Below are positions 11,801 through 18,929 of a DNA stretch of 19,223 nucleotides, in pieces. Under the pieces are notes generated by a model that saw only the letters and a list, made by a program, of their open reading frames with translations, did no database searches and had not been told where the DNA came from. Numbering within the stretch: the first letter of the stretch is position 1; each line of letters starts with the position of its first letter. Source of the stretch: DASTQL01 sp035462845 (lineage in GTDB: Bacteria > Actinomycetota > Actinomycetes > Jiangellales > Jiangellaceae). Position numbers and translations under genes: made by a program. The stretch spans positions 1 through 19,223 of the forward strand of contig DATHTV010000265.1 in assembly GCA_035462845.1 (NCBI GenBank). Direction: 5' to 3'.

Positions 11801-14530
11801 ATGGCCTCGCCCGCGGAGCGCTACGCCGCAGCGCGGCGGCGCCGGCAGGAGCAGGACACCGCGCTGCACCGCTTCGCCGGGAGGTACGACTTCCCGCTCG
11901 ACGACTTCCAGCTGCGGGCCTGCCGAGCGGTCGAGGAGGGCCGGGGCGTCCTGGTCGCCGCGCCGACCGGCTCGGGCAAGACGGTGGTGGGGGAGTTCGC
12001 GGTCCACCTCGCGCTGGAGCACGGACGGAAGGCGTTCTACACGACGCCGATCAAGGCGCTGTCCAACCAGAAGTACCGCGACCTGGTGCGCGAGCACGGG
12101 CCCGAGCGGGTCGGGCTGCTCACCGGCGACCGCAGCGTCAACGGGGACGCCCCCGTGGTCGTCATGACGACCGAGGTGCTGCGCAACATGCTCTACGCAG
12201 GCTCGCCGACGCTCGCGGGCCTTGGCTGGGTGGTCATGGACGAGGTCCACTACCTCGCCGACCGCTTCCGTGGCGCGGTCTGGGAGGAGGTGATCATCCA
12301 CCTGCCGGACGCGGTCGCGCTGGTCTCCCTCTCGGCCACCGTCTCCAACGCCGAGGAGTTCGGCGAGTGGCTGGGCACCGTGCGCGGACCGACCGACGTG
12401 GTGGTCGAGGAGCGACGGCCGGTCCCGCTGTGGCAGCACGTGATGGTCGGCCCACGGTTGCACGACCTCTTCGTCGACGACGGCCAGAAGCGGGTCAACC
12501 CCGAGCTCGTGCGGCTGGCACGGGACGAGAAGCGGATCACCCGGCTGGGGGACCGCCGGCCGCAGCGCGGCGGGCACCGGCCGCGTCGCCGCTCCGGCTC
12601 GTACACGCCGGGGCGCACCGAGGTGCTGCACCGGCTGGAGTCCGCGGATCTGCTGCCGTGCATCACCTTCGTCTTCAGCCGGGCCGGGTGCGACGCCGCG
12701 GTGATGCAGTGCCTGTCCGCCGGCCTGCGGCTGACCGAGCCGGCCGAGCGGCCCCGGATCCGCGCCCTGGTGGAGGCGCGGTGCGCCGACATCCCGGACG
12801 AGGACCTGCACGTGCTCGGCTACCACGACTTCCTGGCGGGGCTCGAGGCCGGCGTCGCCGCGCACCACGCTGGGATGCTCCCCACCTTCAAGGAGGTCGT
12901 CGAGGAGCTGTTCACCCAGGGCCTGGTCCGCGCGGTCTTCGCGACCGAGACGCTCGCGCTCGGAATCAACATGCCGGCCCGCTCGGTCGTGCTCGAGCGG
13001 CTGGTGAAGTGGAACGGCGAGACCCACGCCGACGTCACCCCCGCCGAGTACACCCAGCTGACCGGCCGGGCCGGCCGTCGCGGCATCGACGCCGAGGGGC
13101 ACGCAGTCGTCCTCTGGCAGGCCACGCTGGACCCGGAGTCGGTCGCCGGGCTCGCCTCGACCCGCACCTACCCGCTGCGGTCGTCGTTCCGTCCCTCCTA
13201 CAACATGGCCGTCAACCTCGTCGGCCAGGTCGGGCGGCACACCGCCCGCGAGCTGCTGGAGTCCTCCTTCGCGCAGTTCCAGGCCGACCGCGCGGTCGTC
13301 GGTCTGGCCCGCACGATCCGCCGCAACGAGGCGGCGGTGGAGGGCTACGCGGAGGCGATGTCCTGCCACCTCGGCGACTTCGAGGAGTACGCCGACCTGC
13401 GCCGCCGGATCGGCGAGCGCGAGGCGGCGCTGGCCCGCGACGGCGCCCGGCTGGCCCGCGCCGCCACCGTGCAGTCGCTCGAACGCCTGCGCCCGGGAGA
13501 CCTGGTCCGCGTGCCGTCCGGCCGTTTCGCCGGGCTGGCCGTGGTCCTCGACCCGGGGGTGCCCGGGGGTCCTGCCGACGGGCCGCGGCCGAGCGTGCTG
13601 ACCGAGGGGCGCCAGGTCCGCCGGCTGGCACTGACCGACTTCCGCGACCCGGTGGAGCCACTCGGGCGGATCACGGTGCCGCGGTCCTTCGACCCCCGGT
13701 CGGCCGGCTCTCGGCGTGACCTCGCGGCTGCCCTCCGGGCTGCCGCACCCGAGTCCGGCGGCCGTCGCCGGTCGCGCGGCGGCAGGTCGGCCGCCGCCGA
13801 CGACGAGGCCCTCACCGACCTGCGTCGCCGGCTGCGGGCGCATCCGTGCCACGGCTGCGACGACCGCGAGGACCACGCCCGCTGGGCCGAGCGGCGGGCG
13901 CGCCTGCAGCGCGAGACCGACCAGCTCCAGCGTCGCGTCGAGTCGCGCACCAACACCGTCGCCCGGCAGTTCGACCGGGTGTGCTCGCTGCTGCAGGACG
14001 TCGGCTACCTGCACGGCGACGAGGTCACCGAGCCCGGCCGCCGGCTGGCCCGGCTCTACAGCGAGCTGGACCTGCTCGCCGCCGAGTGCCTGCGCGAAGG
14101 CCTGTGGGACGGCCTCGACCCGCCCGGGCTCGCCGCAGTGGTCTCCGCCCTCACGTACGAGTCACGCCAGCCCGACGACGCGGCTGCCCCGGAGCTCCCG
14201 CCCGGCCGGGTCCCCGAGGTCCTGGCCGAGACGGTGCGGCTGTGGGCCGACCTGGACTCCCTGGAGCGCGACCACGGCCTGGACTTCCTCCGTGAGCCGG
14301 ACCTCGGCTTCGCGCTCGCCGCCTGGCAGTGGGCCTCCGGGGCGCCGCTGGAGCGGGTGCTGGTCGGCGCGGACCTCACGGCCGGCGACTTCGTCCGCGC
14401 GGTCAAGCAGCTGCTCGATCTGCTGGACCAGGTGGGTGACGCAGCCGGCGACTCGCCCCTCCGGCGTACCGCGCGGCAGGCCGTCGACGCCCTGCGCCGA
14501 GGGGTCGTGGACTACGGGGCGCCCGCCTGA
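11801..14530 (+). CDS. helY: HelY, Ski2-like DEAD/DEAH-box superfamily 2 helicase
   Basis: A 909-residue protein, matching the roughly 900 residues of M. tuberculosis HelY. The frame opens earlier at 11768, but that region is the CIRCE-containing promoter, and ATG 11801 has a leaderless -10. Motifs: Q-motif region DFPLDDFQLRACRAVEEGRG, Walker A APTGSGKT (54-61), TTPIKALSNQKY, DEVH box (147-150), SAT (178-180), and motif VI QLTGRAGRRG (419-428). An Arg-rich insert near residues 245-270 (RPQRGGHRPRRRSGSYTPGR) may touch nucleic acid. The C-terminal half is the DSHCT-like region of Ski2/Mtr4 helicases; in addition a CHGCDDREDH segment (near residue 685) is typical of HelY. An RNA-processing or unwinding role is likely by family; the exact substrate is unknown. 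Convergent with the exonuclease gene, as in M. tuberculosis order. Confidence 0.95.
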   Translation: MASPAERYAAARRRRQEQDTALHRFAGRYDFPLDDFQLRACRAVEEGRGVLVAAPTGSGKTVVGEFAVHLALEHGRKAFYTTPIKALSNQKYRDLVREHGPERVGLLTGDRSVNGDAPVVVMTTEVLRNMLYAGSPTLAGLGWVVMDEVHYLADRFRGAVWEEVIIHLPDAVALVSLSATVSNAEEFGEWLGTVRGPTDVVVEERRPVPLWQHVMVGPRLHDLFVDDGQKRVNPELVRLARDEKRITRLGDRRPQRGGHRPRRRSGSYTPGRTEVLHRLESADLLPCITFVFSRAGCDAAVMQCLSAGLRLTEPAERPRIRALVEARCADIPDEDLHVLGYHDFLAGLEAGVAAHHAGMLPTFKEVVEELFTQGLVRAVFATETLALGINMPARSVVLERLVKWNGETHADVTPAEYTQLTGRAGRRGIDAEGHAVVLWQATLDPESVAGLASTRTYPLRSSFRPSYNMAVNLVGQVGRHTARELLESSFAQFQADRAVVGLARTIRRNEAAVEGYAEAMSCHLGDFEEYADLRRRIGEREAALARDGARLARAATVQSLERLRPGDLVRVPSGRFAGLAVVLDPGVPGGPADGPRPSVLTEGRQVRRLALTDFRDPVEPLGRITVPRSFDPRSAGSRRDLAAALRAAAPESGGRRRSRGGRSAAADDEALTDLRRRLRAHPCHGCDDREDHARWAERRARLQRETDQLQRRVESRTNTVARQFDRVCSLLQDVGYLHGDEVTEPGRRLARLYSELDLLAAECLREGLWDGLDPPGLAAVVSALTYESRQPDDAAAPELPPGRVPEVLAETVRLWADLDSLERDHGLDFLREPDLGFALAAWQWASGAPLERVLVGADLTAGDFVRAVKQLLDLLDQVGDAAGDSPLRRTARQAVDALRRGVVDYGAPA

Positions 14531-14531
14531 G

Positions 14532-14683
14532 CTGGAGGAGGGCCACCCTGCTCCAACCCCCGGATTGGAGGAGGGCCACCCTGCTCCGACCCGGGATTGG
14601 AGGAGGGCCACCCTCCTACGCTCCCACTGGAGGAGGGTCACCCTCCTCCAATGGCGGGTTGGATGAGGGCCACCCTCCTCCAA
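14532..14683. repeat. Array of five imperfect palindromic repeats, about 25 bp each, 32-bp period
   Basis: Units start at 14532, 14565, 14597, 14627 and 14659. Each has a left arm near TTGGAGGAGGG, a 2-3 nt centre (C/T CA) and a right arm near CCCTCCTCCAA. Copies 1 and 2 carry CCCTGCTCC; copy 3 has a decayed right arm; copy 4 has T for C at the centre; copy 5 has GGATGAGGG. Gaps between units are 5-8 nt, too short for CRISPR spacers. The array fills the space between convergent helY and the exonuclease gene, starting at the helY stop, and could act as a two-way terminator or mRNA 3'-end stabiliser. It could also be a dispersed palindromic element amplified in tandem. Confidence 0.85.
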
Positions 14684-14699
14684 CCAGGCCGGGCCAGGC

Positions 14700-15623
14700 C
14701 TATGCCGACGAGGCCGCGAGCGCGTTGAGCACCCGGTTGACGCTGCTGTCGAGCCCCCAGCGGTCGGCCAGCTCCACCAGGTCCTCGGGGTGGGCGGGCC
14801 GGCCGGGCAGGCGATCGTCGTACGGGGGGAGCGGCGCGTCGGTGCGTACCCGGGCCACGGCCGGCGCCGCGGTCAGGTAGTCGCGGGCGGCGGCCAGCTT
14901 CACCCGGACGGTGGGGGACCGGTCGGCGGACGGGTCGCCCAGCGCCAGCAGCAGGTCCTCGACCGTGCCGAACCGGCTGACCAGCGTGGCCGCGGTCTTC
15001 TCGCCCACGCCCTTGACGCCGGGGAGTCCGTCCGAGGGGTCACCGCGGAGGATGGCGAAGTCCGCGTAGCGACGGCCCGGGACGCCGTACCGGCGCAGGA
15101 CCTCCGACTCGTCCACCACCTCGTGCTTGCCCACCCCGCGCGCGGTGTACAGCACGCGCACCTGGCGCGCGTCGTCCACCACCTGGAACAGGTCCCGGTC
15201 ACCGGACACCACGTCGACCGGGCAGTCGGCCTGCGCCGCGATCGTCCCGATGACGTCGTCGGCCTCGAAGCCGGGGACGCCCACGCGGGCGAGACCGAAC
15301 GCGTCGAGCACCGCCTCGATGACCGGGACCTGCGGGGTGAGGTCGTCCGGCACCTCCTCACCGCCCTGAGGGGCGACCCGGTGCGCCTTGTACGAGGGGA
15401 CCGCCGCGACCCGGAAGGCCGGCCGCCAGTCGGCGTCCATGCACGCCACCAGGCGGGTCGGCCGGTGCACGGAGACCAGCCGGGCGATGAAGTCCAGCAG
15501 CCCTCGGACCGCGTTGACCGGGGACCCGTCCGGCGCACGGATCGAGTCCGGCACGCCGAAGAAGGCTCGGAAGTAGAGCGAGGCGCTGTCGAGGAGCATG
15601 AGCTTGTCCGGTCGGTCGGGCAC
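14700..15623 (-). CDS. 5'-3' exonuclease, PolI N-terminal-domain-like (FEN family)
   Basis: A 307-residue stand-alone 5' nuclease. The frame extends 22 residues further, but GTG 15623 has a leaderless -10 (TACGGT) 7 nt upstream and begins VPDRPDKLMLLDSASLYFRA, the expected first strand with the metal-binding Asp. Metal-site blocks follow: CMDADWRPAFR, VPGFEADDVIGTIA and VVSGDRDLFQVV. The helix-hairpin-helix segment is GDPSDGLPGVKGVGEKTAAT. No polymerase domain is present, and the length fits the PolI 5' nuclease domain alone. It should cut RNA primers or 5' flaps during replication and repair. The M. tuberculosis counterpart (Rv2090) is also near helY, so the neighbourhood is conserved. Confidence 0.93.
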   Translation of the reverse strand: MPDRPDKLMLLDSASLYFRAFFGVPDSIRAPDGSPVNAVRGLLDFIARLVSVHRPTRLVACMDADWRPAFRVAAVPSYKAHRVAPQGGEEVPDDLTPQVPVIEAVLDAFGLARVGVPGFEADDVIGTIAAQADCPVDVVSGDRDLFQVVDDARQVRVLYTARGVGKHEVVDESEVLRRYGVPGRRYADFAILRGDPSDGLPGVKGVGEKTAATLVSRFGTVEDLLLALGDPSADRSPTVRVKLAAARDYLTAAPAVARVRTDAPLPPYDDRLPGRPAHPEDLVELADRWGLDSSVNRVLNALAASSA

Positions 15624-15630
15624 CGCCGCA

Positions 15631-15636
15631 CCGTAG
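15631..15636 (-). promoter_or_regulatory. Leaderless -10 (TACGGT, minus strand) for the exonuclease gene
   Basis: On the - strand TACGGT is followed by 7 nt and the GTG start. The remaining intergenic sequence to 15737 holds no obvious hairpin terminator for the upstream gene. Confidence 0.5.
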
Positions 15637-15737
15637 CGCTCCGAGTTCCGGCGCCGGGCTCCCTGGGTCCTCCCGCGCGCCGGTCGCACCAGCCCAGACG
15701 TACTCCACCCTGAGGACGGGTCGCGCAGGACTCCGGT

Positions 15738-16079
15738 TCACGTCGCCCCGGCGCGGTCGGCGCCGTCGTCGTAGTCCCTGCTCACGTCGAAGCCCTCTGC
15801 ACGCTCGGAGATGTCGGCCAGGAGCGTCAACGAGCTGCCGAGCCAACGAAGAACGCCGTAGCCGAGGAGTCCCGCGATCACGAGCGGCATCGCGCCGAAC
15901 AGCGCCTCGAAGCGGCCCAGCCCCCTGAATCGGACGTAGCTCACGAAGATCAGGACGAGGAGCCCGATCACGACCGCCGCGTAGAGGACGCTCAGGACGT
16001 CACAGATGCGAGCCGTGGAGCGCGCCTTCAGTCGGTTCCGCTCGAACAGCGCGAGGGTGTCTGTCGAACCTGTGGCCAC
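15738..16079 (-). CDS. Small two-TM membrane protein, function unknown
   Basis: A 113-residue protein from GTG 16079, which has GAGGGG 7 nt upstream. The frame reaches to 16160, but those extra residues are Arg/Pro-rich and lack support. The N-terminal part (VATGSTDTLALFERNRLKAR) is soluble and basic. Two membrane helices follow, VLSVLYAAVVIGLLVLIFVSYV (about 29-50) and ALFGAMPLVIAGLLGYGVLR (about 59-78), joined by RFRGLGRFE. The tail (ADISERAEGFDVSRDYDDGA) is acidic. It resembles small DUF4282-like or other short actinobacterial membrane proteins in layout, but no family is claimed. It breaks the exonuclease-dipeptidase adjacency known in M. tuberculosis, and its upstream region is less GC-rich than the surroundings, so a later insertion is possible. 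Confidence 0.65.
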   Translation of the reverse strand: MATGSTDTLALFERNRLKARSTARICDVLSVLYAAVVIGLLVLIFVSYVRFRGLGRFEALFGAMPLVIAGLLGYGVLRWLGSSLTLLADISERAEGFDVSRDYDDGADRAGAT

Positions 16080-16129
16080 GGTCGATCCCCTCGAGCGACG
16101 GCATCTGGGCCGCGTTGGGCGTGCAGGAC

Positions 16130-16177
16130 AGATCGCACTGTAGGGAAAGGAACGCACCATCCGTCGTGAGATCGCAC
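16130..16177. repeat. Pair of direct AGATCGCAC repeats, 39 bp apart, between divergent genes
   Basis: AGATCGCAC occurs at 16130-16138 and 16169-16177. On the - strand the first copy overlaps TACAGT (16142-16137), a candidate -10 for the small membrane-protein gene. The repeats may be operator half-sites. They lie in a 147-bp region (16080-16226) without a gene. Confidence 0.4.
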
Positions 16178-16212
16178 ACGCTGTAACTCCTGGCCGTGGC
16201 AGCTCCGATCAG

Positions 16213-16218
16213 TAGGGT
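16213..16218 (+). promoter_or_regulatory. Leaderless -10 (TAGGGT) for the Xaa-Pro peptidase gene
   Basis: TAGGGT ends 8 nt before the GTG at 16227, with no ribosome site between. This supports that GTG as the start codon. Confidence 0.5.
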
Positions 16219-16226
16219 GCGGCGTC

Positions 16227-17327
16227 GTGATCCTCCACGACCCCCGCCGGCTGGAGCTTGCGCGTGACGCCACCCGGGCTGCTGGCATCGACGCGCTGCT
16301 GGTCACCCCGGGGGCCGACCTGCGCTACCTCACCGGCTACGACGCGATCCCGCTCGAACGGCTCACGTGCCTGGTCGTCCGGCCCGACGGCGACCCGGTG
16401 CTCGTCGTGCCGCGGCTGGAGCGTTTGGCCGCCGAGGCTTCGCCGGCGAGCGGCCTCGAGATCGTCGCCTGGGACGAGACCGACGACCCGGTCGCGCTCG
16501 TCGCGGGCATCGTCGGGAACGCGACGCGGGTCGCCCTGGACGACCACATGTGGGCCGAGAAGGTGCTGCGCTTCCGTGCCGCGCTCCCCGCGGCCGAGCA
16601 GGTCCTCGCCGGCGCGGTGCTGCGTGAGCTGCGGATGCGCAAGTCGCCCGCGGAGGTGCAGGCTCTCCGCGACGCGGCAGCGGCCATCGACCGTGTCCAC
16701 GCCCGCATGGGGGAGTGGCTACGACCCGGGCGGACCGAGGCCGAGGTGGGGGCCGACGTCGCCGCTGCGATCCTCGCCGAGGGCCACGTGCGCGCCGACT
16801 TCGTCATCGTCGCCTCGGGCCCGAACGGCGCCAGCCCGCACCACGAGCTCGGCGCCCGGACGGTACGGCCGGGGGACCCGGTCGTCGTCGACATCGGCGG
16901 CACCACGGCCGACGGCTACTGCTCCGACTCGACCCGGACCTACGCGGTGGGCACGCCTCCGGAGCGCTTCCTGGACTCGTACGCGGTGCTGCTCACCGCC
17001 CAGCGCGCGGCGGTCGACCACGTGCGACCCGGGGTGACGGCCGCGTCGGTGGACGCGGTGGCCCGGGCGCTGATCGACGACGCCGGGCTGGGGGACCTGT
17101 TCGTCCACCGGACCGGACACGGTATCGGGATGGAGACGCACGAGGACCCGTACGTCGTCGCCGGGAACGAGCGGCCGCTCGAGTCCGGGATGGCGTTCAG
17201 CGTCGAGCCGGGGATCTACCACCCCGGCCGGTACGGGGCCCGGATCGAGGACATCGTCGTGGTCACCGACGAGGGCGTCGAGCGGCTGAACCGGCGACCT
17301 CGGGAGCTGGCCGTCCTCGACGCCTGA
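16227..17327 (+). CDS. Xaa-Pro dipeptidase/aminopeptidase, M24 family
   Basis: A 366-residue metallopeptidase that cleaves Xaa-Pro bonds in peptides, probably in the cytoplasm. The N-terminal creatinase-like domain (residues 1-135) includes DLRYLTGYDAIPLERLTCLV. The pita-bread catalytic domain follows. The five metal ligands are visible: Asp222 (VVVDIGGT), Asp234 (GYCSDSTRTY), His298 (HRTGHGIGMETHEDPY), Glu327 (FSVEPGIY) and Glu341 (ARIEDIVVV). The SGPNGASPHHELG motif is also typical. It corresponds in position to M. tuberculosis pepE (Rv2089c), next to the exonuclease gene. It may recycle proline-containing peptides from the proteasome, which is inference only. Convergent with the aminotransferase gene, with a 12-bp gap and a hairpin. 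Confidence 0.95.
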   Translation: MILHDPRRLELARDATRAAGIDALLVTPGADLRYLTGYDAIPLERLTCLVVRPDGDPVLVVPRLERLAAEASPASGLEIVAWDETDDPVALVAGIVGNATRVALDDHMWAEKVLRFRAALPAAEQVLAGAVLRELRMRKSPAEVQALRDAAAAIDRVHARMGEWLRPGRTEAEVGADVAAAILAEGHVRADFVIVASGPNGASPHHELGARTVRPGDPVVVDIGGTTADGYCSDSTRTYAVGTPPERFLDSYAVLLTAQRAAVDHVRPGVTAASVDAVARALIDDAGLGDLFVHRTGHGIGMETHEDPYVVAGNERPLESGMAFSVEPGIYHPGRYGARIEDIVVVTDEGVERLNRRPRELAVLDA

Positions 17328-17341
17328 CCGGTCCGCCGGTC
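17326..17341. terminator. Short hairpin between convergent peptidase and aminotransferase genes
   Basis: GACCGG (17326-17331), loop TCCG, CCGGTC (17336-17341): a perfect 6-bp stem. It overlaps the stop codons of both flanking genes, so it could end transcription in both directions. There is no U-tract. Confidence 0.45.
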
Positions 17342-18377
17342 ACCCGGCCAGCGCGTCCAGGGCGAGGTCGACGTCGGCCTCCGTCGTGTAGAGGTGGAAG
17401 GCCGCCCGCAGCCGGCCGCCGCGCACCGCGGCCCGGATGCCCGCGGCCGCGAGCCTGTCCTCGGCGCCCGCGACGTCGACCGAGACGATCGCGCTCCCGG
17501 CCGGAGGCAGCCCGAGGCCAGCCCTGAACCGGTCGGCGAGGGCGACGTCGTGGTCGCGGACGGCGTCGACGCCGACGTGCGCGATCAGCTCCAGCGCCGG
17601 AGCGGTCCCGACCCAGGAGAACCACGCGGGGGAGACGTCGAAGCGGCGGGCGTCCCCGGCGAGTCGCAGCGGCGGCCCGTAGTAGGACGTGTGCACGTCG
17701 TCGCCGGCGAACCAGCCGGCCTGGGCGGGCTGCACCCGGTCCGCGACCTCCGGGCGGATGGTGAGGAAGGCCGTCCCACGCGGGGAGCAGAGCCACTTGT
17801 AGGCGGCGCAGACCAGCACGTCGACCCGGGAGGCGTCGACCGGCAGCCAGCCGACCGCCTGGGTCGCGTCCACGACCGTCAGCGCGTCGACGTCGGCCGC
17901 GGCGCCGACCACCGCGTCGAGGTCGGCCACCTCGCCGGTGGCCGACTGGACGAGGCTGAACGCCACGATGTCCGTCCGCCGGTCGACCGCTCCTGCCAGC
18001 TCGGCCGCCGGGACCGTACGCACGCTCACGCCCCGTGCGGCCTGCACGAGCCACGGGAAGAGGTTGGAGGTGAACTCCTCCTCCGGCACCAGCACCCGCG
18101 AGCCGTCGGGGACCGATCCGGCGACCAGGGCGACGAGCGAGGAGACCGCCGCGCCGGTGGCGACGTGCGCCGGCGGCACGCCGACGAGCGCCGCGAAGGC
18201 CTGCCGGGCCTGCTCGGTCGCGCCGCCCCACGGCTCCCACGAGGTCCGGCCGACCCGCCAGTCGCCCAGGGCCGCCTGCATCGCGTCCCAGGCCGGGTCG
18301 GGCGGCAGGCCGTACGACGCGGTGTTGAGCCAGCCGGGCTCGGGCCGCCACATCCCGCGGGCTTCCTCGAGGTGCAC
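17340..18377 (-). CDS. Class V aminotransferase-fold PLP-dependent enzyme
   Basis: A 345-residue fold-type I PLP enzyme. Lys194 in VCAAYKWLCSPRG is the Schiff-base lysine; Asp170 and Gln173 in VVDATQAVGW bind the cofactor ring, as in the class V (NifS/kynureninase/isopenicillin epimerase-like) group. The N-terminus has WLNTASYGLPPDPAWDAM, a phosphate-binding region with GAAVSSLVALVAGS, and EEFTSNLFPW. No active-site Cys loop typical of cysteine desulfurase is seen, so an aminotransferase, epimerase or lyase is more likely; the substrate is unknown. GTG 18377 was chosen; ATG 18353 (MWRPEPGW) with GAGGAAG upstream is an alternative. It diverges from an Lrp/AsnC regulator 66 bp away, which often controls its neighbour in amino-acid metabolism. 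Confidence 0.87.
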   Translation of the reverse strand: MHLEEARGMWRPEPGWLNTASYGLPPDPAWDAMQAALGDWRVGRTSWEPWGGATEQARQAFAALVGVPPAHVATGAAVSSLVALVAGSVPDGSRVLVPEEEFTSNLFPWLVQAARGVSVRTVPAAELAGAVDRRTDIVAFSLVQSATGEVADLDAVVGAAADVDALTVVDATQAVGWLPVDASRVDVLVCAAYKWLCSPRGTAFLTIRPEVADRVQPAQAGWFAGDDVHTSYYGPPLRLAGDARRFDVSPAWFSWVGTAPALELIAHVGVDAVRDHDVALADRFRAGLGLPPAGSAIVSVDVAGAEDRLAAAGIRAAVRGGRLRAAFHLYTTEADVDLALDALAG

Positions 18378-18430
18378 GCCGCGAGTCTGTCAGGCGGGTG
18401 CGCCACCGACGACGTCCCCGCCGCCGGCAC

Positions 18431-18436
18431 TAGGGT
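18431..18436 (+). promoter_or_regulatory. Leaderless -10 (TAGGGT) for the Lrp/AsnC gene
   Basis: TAGGGT ends 7 nt before GTG 18444, with no ribosome site. The same 66-bp gap must hold the promoter of the divergent aminotransferase gene. Its best candidate, CAGACT on the - strand, is weak. Confidence 0.5.
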
Positions 18437-18443
18437 TCGGCCC

Positions 18444-18884
18444 GTGGAGGACACGGACCGCAGGATCGTGCGGCTGCTCGCCGGGGACGGCCGGATGAGC
18501 TACACGGACCTCGGCCGGGCGACCGGGCTGTCCACCTCCGCCGTGCACCAGCGCGTGCGGCGCCTCGAGGAGCGCGGCGTGATCCGGGGCTACTCCGCGG
18601 TCGTCGACCTCGACGCAGCGGGGCTGCCGCTGACGGCCTTCGTCTCGATCAAGCCGATCGACCCGAGCCAGCCCGACGACGCGCCAGACCGCCTGCGCGA
18701 CATCGCCGAGATCGAGTCCTGCTACTCGGTCGCCGGCGACGAGTCCTACCTGCTCAAGGTCCGGGTCGCCACCCCGGGCGACCTGGAGACGCTGCTCGCC
18801 CGCATCCGGGCGGCCGCAAACGTGTCGACCCGGACCACCGTGGTGCTCTCCACGCCGTACGAGGGCCGCGCGCCGTCGCTGTGA
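18444..18884 (+). CDS. Lrp/AsnC family transcriptional regulator
   Basis: A 146-residue regulator starting at GTG 18444. The frame extends upstream antisense to the aminotransferase gene, but the N-terminus VEDTDRRIVRLLAGDGRMSY is the classic Lrp/AsnC start. The helix-turn-helix is LGRATGLSTSAVHQRVRRLE, followed by RGVIRGYSAVVDLDAAGLPL. The RAM ligand-binding domain follows from about residue 60 (TAFVSIKP, IAEIESCYSVAGDESYLLKV, VSTRTTVVLSTPYE). Such proteins form dimers and octamers and usually sense an amino acid. It is divergent from the class V aminotransferase gene, which is its most likely target, along with itself. Confidence 0.94.
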   Translation: MEDTDRRIVRLLAGDGRMSYTDLGRATGLSTSAVHQRVRRLEERGVIRGYSAVVDLDAAGLPLTAFVSIKPIDPSQPDDAPDRLRDIAEIESCYSVAGDESYLLKVRVATPGDLETLLARIRAAANVSTRTTVVLSTPYEGRAPSL

Positions 18885-18909
18885 CGCACGGCCCTCGACC
18901 AGCAGGGCC
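18860..18909. terminator. Competing inverted repeats at the end of the Lrp gene
   Basis: CGAGGGCCG (18860-18868) pairs perfectly with CGGCCCTCG (18889-18897) over a 20-nt loop. The second arm can instead pair GGCCCT (18890-18895) with AGGGCC (18904-18909) over 8 nt. It lies between convergent genes and could terminate both, although the long loop and lack of a U-tract make it uncertain. Confidence 0.35.
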
Positions 18910-18929
18910 CGCGGGAGGTTGCGCGTCGG

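Noticed and set aside
13841..13875. CHGCDDREDH in HelY considered as a separate zinc-binding gene fragment or fusion
   Set aside because: It is in frame within the helicase and, as far as I recall, occurs at this place in other HelY proteins, so it is part of the normal family.
11717..14014. 765-codon minus-strand open frame opposite helY
   Set aside because: It is antisense to a helicase with all its motifs. The translation is Gly/Arg/Pro/Val-rich without domains, an effect of high GC content.
14532..14683. Repeat array considered as a CRISPR array
   Set aside because: Units are only 5-8 nt apart, so there are no spacers, the repeats vary, and no cas gene is nearby.
14531..14692. Repeated LEEGHPAPT peptide in a frame running through the array, considered as a repeat protein
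   Set aside because: The frame is a shadow of helY, the reading changes between units because unit length is not a multiple of three, and the minus strand reads equally well. The repeat is better explained as palindromic DNA.
15624..15689. N-terminal extension of the exonuclease frame to 15689
   Set aside because: The extra residues are Arg-rich and low-complexity, and a leaderless -10 lies within this stretch just before GTG 15623.
17394..18443. Upstream extension of the Lrp/AsnC frame
   Set aside because: It is antisense to the aminotransferase gene with its PLP motifs. The conserved Lrp N-terminus and a leaderless -10 fix the start at 18444.
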